Shown: piece after piece, positions 38,870-58,595 of the stretch
Numbering within the stretch: the first letter of the stretch is position 1
Layout: each line of letters begins with the position of its first letter
Assembly: GCA_009760855.2 (NCBI GenBank)
Contig: WPIO01000020.1
Span: 929,001-993,000, forward strand
From: Cristatella mucedo
Lineage: Eukaryota; Bryozoa; Phylactolaemata; Cristatellidae
Reading direction: 5' to 3'
Length of the DNA stretch: 64,000 nt
Position numbers and translations under genes: made by a program
The notes under the pieces: generated by a model
What the model saw: only the letters and a program-made list of their open reading frames with translations
What the model was told of the DNA's origin: nothing
The model's database searches: none

Positions 38870-40182
38870 GAATACGTCATCCACCGAACATCACTCTTTG
38901 ACGGTGCCATACTGAGGGAACGGGGCGGGTTGTGGACGAGTCAGGTGCGGTTGCTGACCTCAAAGATACCGTTTCCAAGCGTTGTCGGCGAATTTTTGCT
39001 GTCTCAAATAGGAGCTGCCACCGCCCACCGGACTCTGTCAGATAAAGAAATCTTAGAGGTCTCCGGTTACGGCATTTCTGATGTCATTGAGCATGGCGAT
39101 GACTGTCTTCCATGTGATGAAATACAGGCTGTTTCTCTAAAGCTAAAACTAAAGCTAGGAGTCCTTAGCTAAAAATGTCAATAGCATCTCTAAGGACTCT
39201 TAGCTAAAGCTAAGAGTCCTTAGAGATGCTATTGACATTTTCGCTAATAGCAGGGAACGTGCAGATGCCACTGTTCCACGCGATCTTTGTACCAAGCAGC
39301 GACAAATGCAGCGGCAATATGTAGACCTAACGGCTCCGACTACACTTGACCAATTTGTTTACGTGGCTTCTATGCTGTATTAACAAAACTTTTAAGCCTT
39401 ACGTCGAAGCTGTACCTGCTGCTACGCACAAGCTAGGGCCTCGCAAAAACACGCCAGAGCTTGAGCTTGCAGCGAACATGCCTTGAGCTAACTGAGGTTC
39501 GAATTTAGGACCGAGAAAAACACTGTAGCTCGGGCTCCAGCAAACGTATGCTCCCTCTTGGCGATGGCTCGCAATGCACCAGCACACAGTCGCTCAGCCC
39601 GGAGTCCTCGTCGCAGCTCCTTTGCGTCTATGCTACCTCGTGGGTCCGCTCGCCTCACCTCTGTTCATCAGCAACAGCTAACCAAAGGGGGGGTGGTTGA
39701 TGGACCGCTGCGGTGTACCGGCTTGCAACTAAGCTACACGCAACAGCTAATCAAAGGCAGATTAGCAGACCGCAGCTGCATACGGGCCTGCACTCAAGCC
39801 GCACTTACTGCTCTCCTTTTAGACTGGGGATTTAGCTCACTGTAAACAGCTTGCAATATTTCGGGAGCTCGGTTCAATGTCATTTCGGTGCAGCAGAACT
39901 TTACAGTGGGTCGTAAAGGCACCGCAATTTGCAGACCTTAGCTTGCACTAATTATTCATTGCACTGCTGTATCTTTCTGGAACGTTCAGGGGCTTCCCTT
40001 ACCTGTCTCCACATGCGGATCAACGTTTCGCCAGATGGGTCACATGGCGACACATTCAACCGAAAAATAAAACTACTCTGGTGTAGTTCATATCTGCCCA
40101 AGTGCTAGTCGAGAAGCCAAAGTGCCAGCTGAAAACTTTAGCAGAAGTTGTATTAAATAAAAAAGTTGTGTCGCTAAAATTG
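38870..40182. other. Unassigned intergenic sequence with hairpin
   Basis: Apart from the 34-bp inverted repeat at 39.2 kb nothing is recognised. An open frame at 38930-39172 lacks any family motif. Confidence 0.4.
39172..39241. repeat. Perfect 34-bp inverted repeat with 2-base spacer
   Basis: Arms 39172-39205 and 39208-39241 around AA. A related direct copy of the inner part (AGCTAGGAGTCCTTAGCT) lies immediately upstream at 39153-39170. Confidence 0.97.
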
Positions 40183-40268
40183 TGCCCAGGGTAAGGTGCT
40201 CGCCTTGAACGACCGAGGGAGGGCATGGGCTCGAGCCCTGCAGCAAATGTGAAGCACCTGGATTGTTG
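40183..40268 (+). mobile_element. SINE-1, partial
   Basis: GCCCAGGGTAAGGTGCTCGC, GGCATGGGCTCGAGCCCTGC, AAATGTGAAGCACCTGGATT; tail cut short. Confidence 0.7.
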
Positions 40269-40285
40269 AGTATTAAAAAATTGAT

Positions 40286-40540
40286 ATATCTATATAGCGC
40301 CCTCCAGAGAACTTAATCTCTTTCTAGGCACTCGACATGGGCTATAATGAAAGCATGATCAAACACTTGGTCGTAGCATGCACTATTTCAACAAGCATAA
40401 AATGGTTAAAGGAAACATGCACAGTGCCGTCCTTTAAAAAACTAGTAGTGGCAGCATGCACAGTATCAGCACGCATAAGCACACAAAGGACGAACCAGAA
40501 AGACCCACTAAATGCTATTATAAACAGGTTCGTTGAATTC
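40286..40540 (-). mobile_element. L2A LINE 3-prime UTR piece (inverted)
   Basis: TATAGCGCCCTCCAGAGAAC end motif and UTR to the block near CACAAAGGACGAACC; diverged. Directly follows a SINE-1 copy. Confidence 0.75.
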
Positions 40541-40751
40541 TATGCTGCTTTACAAATGAATTAAATAAATAAATAAAGTCCTACTGAATTCATATACAGT
40601 GCATAAGAAAGTAAGATGGCCGTAAAGCGCTGCCTAATCGCTTTTTGCAAAAACGGAACACTCGTCTGTGAAGCTAAACTTGGAAATCAAGACTTTTCGT
40701 ATCAGTTCACCGGTGGCCCTTGCAGTAAGACGCTTGCAGCGCCGATACAAG

Positions 40752-40915
40752 ACTCAATGTTGCGTTTCTCTTGTTGCGCTTTTGCGCTCTTGTTGTTCTT
40801 CTTGTTCTTTTTGTTGTTCTTGTTCTTGTTGCGCTTTTGCGCTCTTTTTGCGCTCTTGTTGTTCTTGTTGTTCTTCTCTTGTTGCGCTCGTTCTCTCTTG
40901 TTGCGCTTCTGTACC
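40752..40915 (+). repeat. TTG/TTC/GCGCTT cryptic low-complexity repeat
   Basis: Interleaved TTGTTCTTG and TTGCGCTTTTGCGCTC units, pyrimidine- and G-rich on the plus strand. Confidence 0.85.
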
Positions 40916-41079
40916 AGCACGTTACGCTGACGCACGGTGGCTACTTACCAAGGTACCTCCTGGCTTCGCGTCGCGTTTCTCTCTCGTTCCCTACGCCAGC
41001 CACGCATCCCATCGTAGTCTCCTGCCACGAAACCACACCGGCCTACTCACTCGATGTTTCGTCGCCCGCAAGGGGTTCG

Positions 41080-43975
41080 ACGATTTGCCGCAATCCAGCG
41101 CAATCCACTCTAATTAGAGTAGCAACGACCAATGTAAGCGTTGCCAAGCTCACATTTTTCGCTGATATTGTAATACACGTTCGAATTTATCAGTCCACAA
41201 AATTTCATGACGCTTCGCGCACGCGCACTTGTGCAAATGGGCTTTGGCGCCGGACGCCTGTACCGCAATCCACCAAAATCCATTCTAGTTCTCGTCAAAT
41301 CCGCCCCAAATCTGCTGCAAATAGCTCCAAAAAGTCTGGAATATCAAACTACGCTACACGCACAATGTACCAAGAAAATTTCGCGCGATTCTGCACACGC
41401 GTTTCACGAAGTCCACTGAAATAAGATTGCAGTGGTCCAGGCCAACACCGCAATCTACCGCAATCCACCGCAATCCACTGCATTCCACCATGCAACGAAA
41501 GAATCCTGATCGAAAAGCTTCTTCTTTGATTGCATATGACGGAACACTCTGCGAAAATTGCATTGAAAAAAATTTCGCTTGCATTGGCACGCCGTTCTCA
41601 TGCAATGCCCTGCAATCGACTGCAGTAGCCCGGGCCAATACCATCCACCGCATGAAAAATCGAAATACATTGCGCCGAGCTCCAGTTTTTTATTGCATAT
41701 TAAATTGCATCGTGCTGTGTGCACAACCACGTAAAATAAAAAAAATTGTGCAACCTCGCACTGTGGCAATGTGCGGCAATCGCCTGAAATGAGCCGGAAA
41801 ATCCACTCTATTCCACAGTAAATCATCCTCAAATCGCCATCGCGAAGCTCTAATTGACATTGCATATAGGACTAGACTCATTTCAAAGTGCACCTACCCA
41901 ATTTCGCTCCATTTTGCATGCGCGTTCTCGTGCAATGAATTGCAATCAACTGCAACGATCCGGTCCCATACCGCAATCCACCTCAATCCGCCGAAATCCG
42001 CTGCAATCTGCTATACAGCGACCAGAAAGCTTACACTAGAAGCTCTAATTATGATTGCATCCTGCTCTACTCTTCGGTTATTGTGTACTTGCATAACTTC
42101 ACTGTAATTGCCTCGGCTATTCTGCAGCAATGCACTGCAATCAACTGCAACTGCCCGGGCCAGTACGTCAATGTACCGCAACCCACCGAAAAACGACCAG
42201 AATACGTACACTTTAAGCTCTAATAGGGATTTACGTTGCTCTAATTTTGTTATTGTGTAATCCCAAAATTTCACTACAATCACGTCGATCATTCGGCAGC
42301 AATGCACTGCAATTGACTGTAATGGGCCGGGCCAATGTCTCAATTTACAGCAATCTGATGCAAAATGCCCTGAAATCGGTTTCGCAATGCTTCAATTTTT
42401 AGTGCATGTTACAAGACACACTGGTTAAATTCAACCACATCATTTTAAGCAATTTTACTCGTACAATCTCGGGCAATGCATGGCAATCTACGGCAACGGC
42501 TCGGCTCGAAGCAGCAATCCACTACTATCCGTGACATGTTGACACTAAATTGGCTGCAAGAAGTGCCGATTGTCATCGAATTTCACATTTCTTTGTGCTA
42601 AAACTGAAATCGTAGGACTTTCAAGCTATTTTCCACGTTAATTGTCAACAATACACGGCAATTGACAGCAATGGAAGGGACCAATACCGAAATCCGTGGC
42701 AAATCGACGAGAAATCGGCTGCACCAAGCTCCAATTCTCATTCCGCGTAACATCTCACTGCATACACACATACTTTCAACCAGCTCTGACCGTTCAATCG
42801 TGGGCAATGCATGGCAATCGATGGCAATGGCCCGGGCAAATACGGCAATCCATTACGGTCTTTCGCAAATCACTGGAAAAGTGATTGGGCCAAGATCAAA
42901 TATATCTTACCTGTCACAGCCCACTGTGTTGAAAGTGCAATAAAATCCTTTCAACCAATCACGTACGTACAATCGCGAGCAATGAGCGGCAATCGACAGC
43001 AATGTCCTGGGCCAATACCCCTATTCCCGGCGAATTGAAGAGAAATTAGCTGCACGGAAGCCTCAATTGTCATTACATATAACATTTCGCTGCATTCAAA
43101 GTAAAACCGCGGAACTTTCAAGATGCTTTGTTTGTTAACTTCAGCAATGCACGGCAATCAACAGCAATGGTAGGGGCCGATAGCGAAATCCGAGGAAAAT
43201 CGACAAGATTGGCTGCAATAAACTGCCACTGATTGGCTGCAATAAACTGCCACTCTCATTCCGCGTAACATGTACCCGTGTGCGTGAATAACTTTCACCC
43301 ATGGTACGCATTCAATCAACAGCAACCCACGGCAATCGACGGCAATGGCCCGAGGAAATACGCCAATCCATAACGGACAGTTACAAATGCACCGACAGTT
43401 GCTGAGAGAAGCTCCAACTTTTCTTGCGTATTGCACTACACTGCATTAAAAGTGCAGCCACATCCTTTTAATGCAATCGACAAAGACACAATCGACGGCA
43501 ATAAATATAAATAAATATAATTCATTTATATAGCGCCCTAAGAGAGCTTAATCTCTATTCAGGCGCTTCGCATATGCCTCGGGGCTCGAGCCCACGACCT
43601 CAGTCACACCTTAGTCGGGGCGAGCACCTTAACCGGTAGACCAAACCAGCTCGGCGTTGGCACGGTCTCTGCAGCAATCTGGTTAAAATTTGCTGGAAAT
43701 TGGCTGTTTAAATTTGTAATTATCCTACTACATAACGCTCACTGTGGGCGCGCATGCTGTCCTTTTTCGCGTTCAACCTTTGGCAGTCCATGGCAATCGA
43801 CGGCAATTGCCAGAGACAATACAGCAATCTATGATTGTCTGTTACAATTATAAACAAAACTGGTAGGAGAAGATCACACTTTTCTTACGTAATTTGTGCT
43901 GTATTAAAAGTGCAACCGCTTCCTATCAACCTGTCTTGAACTTACATGCGAGGGCTATGCACGGTAATCGGCTGA
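41080..43975 (+). repeat. Diverged tandem satellite, about 17 units of about 172 bp
   Basis: Each unit holds a core of GCAAT steps about 10 bp apart around GGCCCGGGCCAATAC, e.g. at 41601, 41765, 41931, 42126, 42298, 42473, 42650, 42803, 42979, 43143, 43320 and 43785, with spacings mostly 153-195 bp. Between cores, blocks such as CATTCCGCGTAACAT and CTTTCAACC recur. Units are clearly diverged from each other. A SINE-1 (43515-43660) interrupts one unit. No ORF or RNA gene recognised. Confidence 0.85.
43515..43660 (-). mobile_element. SINE-1 (inverted), inserted in the 172-bp satellite
   Basis: AATTCATTTATATAGCGCCC tail, GGGGCTCGAGCCCACGACCT, GCGAGCACCTTAACCGGTAG. Satellite core sequence (AATCGACGGCAATA and GCAGCAATCT) flanks it on both sides. 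Confidence 0.82.
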
Positions 43976-44149
43976 CGATGTATTCTTCCGCACGCTATGT
44001 CGCAAGTTTCCAGGCGGCACCGCGCCAGCCTGGTGGAATTAGACTCTTGAGAAGGTGTGTGTATATACCCTGTATGTCCAAGTGCATATATATTTTTTTC
44101 GCGCTTCAGCAGATGATTTTTTCTTCAACCTTCTTTTAAAGGCACGGCA

Positions 44150-44760
44150 GAAGGAGACTGCTGATTTCTTTTGTCCTTAGAGCTGGAGTACCGAAACAGT
44201 GCGACAGCCGCGGTCCTCGCTGACGGCTACCGGATCGACTCGAATTCAGCGAGGACCGGCGCTGAGCTTCAGGGGGTTCCAATCAGATCAGCTGCAAGAA
44301 TAAATTCGGCGCGCCTTCTGCTGCTCTCGTAAGCGCGCGCCCTGCCTGGTTTCTTAGCGTGTACGTTGTGGGAGGGGGTTGGAACTCGCCGTTTGACCGG
44401 TCCCAGGGGAAGGCGATTCCTCAGGCATCGGGGAGATCACTCTGACGCTTGCGCAAGCCGCCGCTTTTTACGACAGCTGACCCGGCGACGGACGGCGTGC
44501 GCAGCCCTTCCGCCTCCGTCCCCCTGGCACGCGTGCCCTGTCCGTTGCCCGCAGCGCGCAGCCTTCCCGTTCGCCGGAGCGGCTGCCCGTGACGACGCTT
44601 TCAAACACGCTCGCGTGGCGTCTGGCATCTGCCGACGAGGCCTTCCTTCGGCGCGGTTTCGTGTCCGCCTGTCCCGGGCGGTGGTGGCGGCGGCGCCGGC
44701 AGCAGCGGCGACTTTGGTAGCAGTGGCCGCCCGCCCGAGAGGCCCGGACTCGCCGCCGCT
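44150..44760 (+). promoter_or_regulatory. GC- and CpG-rich SCO1 promoter and 5-prime UTR region
   Basis: About 600 bases of sharply higher GC and CpG content between the satellite array and the SCO1 start codon, with no TATA box near the ATG. This is what a CpG-rich housekeeping promoter looks like. It contains a perfect inverted repeat at 44211-44258. The transcription start cannot be placed. Confidence 0.5.
44211..44258. repeat. 13-bp inverted repeat upstream of SCO1
   Basis: Arms 44211-44223 and 44246-44258, 22-base loop, GC-rich; in the probable promoter or 5-prime UTR. Confidence 0.8.
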
Positions 44761-53617
<8,857 letters not shown>

Positions 53618-53661
53618 TCCCGTGCATGCAGCACGAAGCAATGTAAATTCATTAGCAAATT

Positions 53662-53667
53662 AATAAA
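53662..53667 (+). terminator. SCO1 polyadenylation signal AATAAA
   Basis: A canonical AATAAA hexamer 45 bases after the SCO1 stop codon, the right distance for a short 3-prime UTR; downstream sequence is T/G-containing. Confidence 0.8.
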
Positions 53668-56231
53668 GTCATAACAGTTTGCTCATAGCATCAGTTTGGC
53701 GCCATGTGTCGTCTTCTTGACCTGCTACACTACTTACCGTTGTTATCGGCTTGACTACTTTTTGCCGGTTGACCAGTCCTCGTGCGAGCAAATGCCCAAT
53801 TTACCTGCACGATAAAATTCTTGAGGGTTATGTAAGGCACTATTGTATACTGTTGGTGACTATTATAAATTACAAGGCCCTGGTTCTTGTCCTTTTATGA
53901 GTCGAACCCTTTAAAAAGTCTGAAACCATGGACCCCCACCCTGAAAGGATACCCATAAACACTGCTTTGCAATGCAATGAATATACTTTATTGTATTGAA
54001 AGTTGATTGCCTCGTATAGTGCGTTACATACACAAATTATCTATTTAGTAAAGATTGTTAACGGAAAATTGTTTATTTTTTCATGAAAAACTTACCAGGC
54101 CCTATATACAAAAATAAAAATTCAAATAAAGAACAAAAATTATCAATCGGCTCAAAAGTTCATTTAATGAGAAAATTGTTTGGCTTGAATTAAAATGTGA
54201 AGTTGTACAGTAGTCTTTGACACGAGATTTCGGATGTAATATTTGATGTTAATTGATTTCGACTATTCTTTTGATAGAAATAAAGGCTGAAAACTGTTAC
54301 CCATTCCGGTGTATAGTACCAAACGCAATCAGAGCACTCATAGATCGCTTTACCAGCAGAGGGCAGGCTTGTTTTCAAGACACATCAGAATTGTCCAAGA
54401 CTCCCGAGTTGAATTTATGTGGCAACATTTCCGTGTCCTCTCGTTAAAGAGGTCATCTTTGGCAAGGTCTGCGTCACTAATGCAGTCTACGTCGGCAAGG
54501 AATCCGAATCTCAATTTTATTGGTCATCTGAACAGAAGCAAGCTTTGAAAGATTCCCACGAAATATCCAGATGGCATCAGAACTCTTATATCTGCCACTG
54601 ACATTAGACATCTTGCATAGTTGTCTGCCTCTGAAAAGGCACTCGCGTCGTCAGCTGGATGCGTCTGCTAGCGATTGCCGTGGCTAAGGTGTGTAACCTT
54701 CGGCCGTGCCAGCCACAAAGCAACTACAGCTGACGAACCGCATGCTCACCGGCCACCTTTGGGCTAACGCTTTCATGAAGCTACATGTATACTTCTGAAT
54801 GCCGAGAACGCCTGCTCGGGCGTCAAGCAGTGACTCCCAATTACTTCTGTGGAACAGGTGGCGATGTTTAGTAGGGAATACTGGCTCTCATGTAGGTAGA
54901 GCTCACGATGGCCAATTGCAGCCGCCCCTAGAAGATATTTAATTATCGAAAATGATGGTATAGTGTACACCCTCCCCACCGAGTAACAGGCATGGATAGG
55001 GGTGAATTCGTTCACCTGCATAGCTGAGGCTCTCGGATAGCAGTACTTCGTGCACACGGTCGCGGTTGAAGCTGGTCCAAGACAAGTAGGATGCAGAATA
55101 TCTTGATGACCAATATGTGCCAGTCTTGTTAAGATAGATACGGGTTTATTACATCAGCGACCGCGTGATACCGAATCCACTTACCCAAAGTTGAGCCAGT
55201 TCCGTCCCCCTAGGTCATAGTGCCTTGAGTAGAGTTGAACACACGATTGGGATTTGCATGTACCTGATCTCGAATTGGCCAGAATCTGCCTGGTTAGAAT
55301 GACTTCGAAGCTTCAGGGGGCTGTGGACAAGTCACAGACGCAGCCGACTCTGTTAGCCGCTTTCGGTCGAGGTCAATCCAACTTAAAATAACTTAAGCGC
55401 AGACCCGTCAGCGTGAGGCTGGGGAGGAGCGTTATGCCTCCCCACACCCAGTCCGTCAAGGTACCCGGGAATTACGCCCACCAGGCCCTCCACCGAGAAT
55501 GTCCTCTTCTAGATTGATTGTAAGAAAAAGAATGTCCATCGGGAAGAAACACCCCTAGCACGCATGGCTTTATTTTCTGAGTTACCATAGTAGCGCTTGA
55601 ATCCTGACAGCGATTTCTGAGCGTATTCGATAGTACTGCACGATCACCTAAGGTTGCATCCACGCCGAGCTAGTTTACGCCTATGTGAGGTTATTAGGGC
55701 AAGTTGACTCGACTTCCGGTCAGTCTGCTAACGTGGGTCGACTTTAGTTAAACTTCACGTTGAAAACTGGCCGTAAATCTGTGAGATCTTACCGGTATTG
55801 CACAATACTTTGCTCATAAATCACTATCCCGGTAATGTTGCTGCTGTGCTAACTCCGAAAAGGACAGCGAGTTCGTCCTTGGGGTATGTTCCTTCGTGTG
55901 GACATCCTTTCCGAACGAGTGCTCGGGCGCTCGGTTTGCCCGAGGGGCTATTGTTTTTTTTCCATAAAAGCTACGGTCTACTTTCACAGATGCTAAAGAG
56001 GTAGTTCTGCTGGTCTAGACGGCCTACCGGGCAGAATGCCAGAGGCCAGCTTCTCCAGGCTCTCCGTATGGCAGTACAGACTTGTTATTATCGCAGCCTA
56101 ATGAGGCTTCCTCGGCGATCGTTGGATGCACGGAGCTTCGAGCTCGTTCAACCCGATCTGGTGCACAGTCACTCTTTCGAAGATACTGCAATGCACCGAG
56201 ATTGAGCTACGAGCTTGGCCGCTGACTTTGA
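53668..56231. other. Unassigned sequence downstream of SCO1
   Basis: AT-rich to 54250, then ordinary composition. No repeat family or gene recognised on either strand. Confidence 0.45.
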
Positions 56232-56871
56232 ACTTAATAATAATAATAATACACTTGGCAAAGCGCCCTCAGAGAACTCAATCTCTTTCTAAGCGCTTTG
56301 CATTTGCTGCAAAGGAAACACGATCGAATGGTAAGTGGAAATATCATGCTTGATAAATAACATGACTAAAATGTTAGTGGCGACATGCACTGGGTCAGCA
56401 TACAACCTTGTCAGCACGCACAAGTACGTAAAGAACGAATCACAGGGACCCACTAAATTTTGTCATAAATAGGTGCGTTTTTAAATTCTTTTTAAATGTG
56501 GTCAAGTCAGGGGATGTCATGACGGAAGTCGGGAGTGAGCTCCAGGCTTTGGGAGCATACAAACTAAATGCACAGTCTCCAAAGAATTTGAGGTTTGTAC
56601 GAGGTATTGGTAAACTGTTGGATACCGAAAAGCGGGTGGTGCGATGCTTGGCCTGGTGGGGGAGTACATCTGAAAGAGGCTGGAGCCAAATAATGAAGAG
56701 TGACCTAAAAGTGAGCGACAAAACCTTGAAGTCGATGCGTTGCTTGACTGGGGGCCAGTGCAGGTCGGCAAGAATTTGTGTGATGTGGCAACTGCGACAC
56801 TCACGACAAACAAGCCTAGCTGCGGAGTTTTGCACCATCTGCAATCGCCTGACTGCACATGCCAGTAGGCC

Positions 56872-56875
<4 letters not shown>
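56232..56875 (-). mobile_element. L2A LINE 3-prime part (inverted)
   Basis: On the minus strand the frame 56844-56440 encodes the C-terminal RT region (MQMVQNSAARLVCRECRSCH, HWPPVKQRIDFKVLSLTFRS, PKAWSSLPTSVMTSPDLTTF, THLFMTKFSGSL). The (ATT)n end is at 56236. Its truncated 5-prime end abuts a CT microsatellite. Confidence 0.88.

Positions 56876-56944
<69 letters not shown>
56876..56944 (+). repeat. CT microsatellite
   Basis: (CT) about 34 repeats at the 5-prime break of the inverted L2A copy. Confidence 0.97.
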
Positions 56945-57157
56945 AAGTACGGATCTGCCGGGAGAGTCAGATTTCGTTATGGGTGCTCTCAGTTCATGGC
57001 TAACGAAAGCTTTGTTTATGCTCTTTGCGTGCCACGGAGCAATCGAAGACTCTTCTGCAGCAGCAGTGATGCTTTAGTGCGGATAAAATTCTCTTCGGGA
57101 GAAGCTGATCTTAACGTCGATGAGCTCTAGGAGATGGTCGTCATAAATTAATTAATA

Positions 57158-57318
57158 CTAGCTAATTTCGCAGCCTCATTTATATAGGGGCCGAAAAGCC
57201 TTGACGGCTGTCGCCAGCGCTTGCATTTGGTAGTACAGGATTGCCTACAGCAGAATTCGAACCCACGACTTCGGTGGTCGTGAAGAGCGAGCACCTTACC
57301 TCCTGAGCTATCACTGCC
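57158..57318 (-). mobile_element. SINE-2 (inverted)
   Basis: AGCTAATTTCGCAGCCTCAT tail, GCAGAATTCGAACCCACGAC head, CACCTTACCTCCTGAGCTAT. Confidence 0.78.
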
Positions 57319-58386
57319 CATAACACCCGCGACACGGTAAGTGCCTTTTTACAACAATTTTGAAAATGATTATATGATTGTGAACCGCTAAAGCTTGTTA
57401 ACTAACTCTATTAGTTAAAGCAAGAAAGCCCGTCTTTCCGTTACGCGGCAAGATGGCGCCCTTCCGTCACGCGGCGAGATAACGCAGCATTGTCTTTCAC
57501 GACCAGTACTTCCTGGAGTGACGTGTAATAGAGTAAGTTTATGTACAGTAGTGTATTTCTAAAATGACAGCGTAACGTGTCCACAGGCAGTGAGCTCTCG
57601 TTCTGTCAGAAGTCACCTGCCATATCAGCTGTAATGCCTGTATACAGGTAATTCTTTTCGCTTTTTTTTAATAGGGTCCTGCTGCTAGCGTTGCCTTCAG
57701 GATATTGAGGTTTGCGTCGTTACCGTTTGGCGTGTTGCAGGTATGAGATCTCTCTACACATTGTACGCGTCGTGCTGCTACCCGCACTAGTAAGGGTCTC
57801 TCTGGCAAAGCAATGCTTCCTAAATAGCCTTACTGGCTGCTCGCCGCTTCGGGAGCGGCGGGGGAGGCTGCACTTTTTTTTTAAATAAGCCTGCCATGTA
57901 GCAGCACAGCACGCCTTTGGCGATAGGTTTCGGGCTCTTTCAGTTCGGCGAGTTTAGTCGCATGGGGTATGAAGTGGTGAGTCTTCGCAGGCGCGCTTCG
58001 ACGCGATGCTCAAGTTCCCCAAAAACGAAGCATAATTTCGTTTGTTTTGCGTGGTTAACGAGCCTCCATCGAGGTGGTATGGGCTTATTCAGAGCCGGTT
58101 TCCGGACGAGGCTAGCTGTCGCAAAAGAGGCTAATCAAAAAGTTAATGAGGCGAGGCTACGGAAACCCGTGGGGCGGCGGACGCTCGCAGCGACTGCGGC
58201 GCGGGTCCGGATTCTATCGCCTGCCGGGACCCACGTGGCCAAGAGAAGGAGGATGAGCTGAAACGACATTTGATGCGGGCACTCGGTTCTGTTTGGGGTC
58301 GGTCGCTCTGGGTGGGTGGCTAAAGCTTTGTTTTGTAAAATCCTGTGGTTGTGGAATTGTTAGAATGTCAGATTTTTAAAATCAGC
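57319..58386. other. Unassigned GC-richer stretch
   Basis: 57700-58300 is GC- and CpG-richer, with an Arg-rich open frame at 57917-58261 that has no similarity. It could be promoter-like, but no gene was found next to it. Confidence 0.35.
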
Positions 58387-58595
58387 TTTATAGTAACAAT
58401 AATAATGCACTTGATAAAGCGCCCTCAGAGAACTCAATCTCTTTCTAGGTGCTTTACATTTGCTGCAAAGGGAACCGCGATTGAATGGTGAGTAATATGA
58501 TAAACAACTTGATAAACAACATAAAAAACATGGTTAGGGGTGACATACACAGGGTCAGCATGCAAGTGTGGTTAGTGCCAGCATGCTTTATAAGC
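58387..58595 (-). mobile_element. L2A LINE 3-prime UTR piece (inverted)
   Basis: Starts with ATAATAATGCACTTGATAAA and continues through the UTR motif GGTTAGGGGTGACATACACA; 5-prime truncated at about 58595. Confidence 0.8.

Noticed and set aside
40668-41424. Overlapping long frames near 40.7-41.4 kb
   Set aside because: Low-complexity Leu/Cys/Ser peptides from the TTG/TTC repeat and the edge of the satellite.
41080-43975. CRISPR-like array
   Set aside because: Eukaryotic context, whole unit repeated and not spacer-separated, strong divergence between units.
57917-58261. 115-codon Arg-rich frame
   Set aside because: No domain, no splice context and GC-rich background; probably chance.
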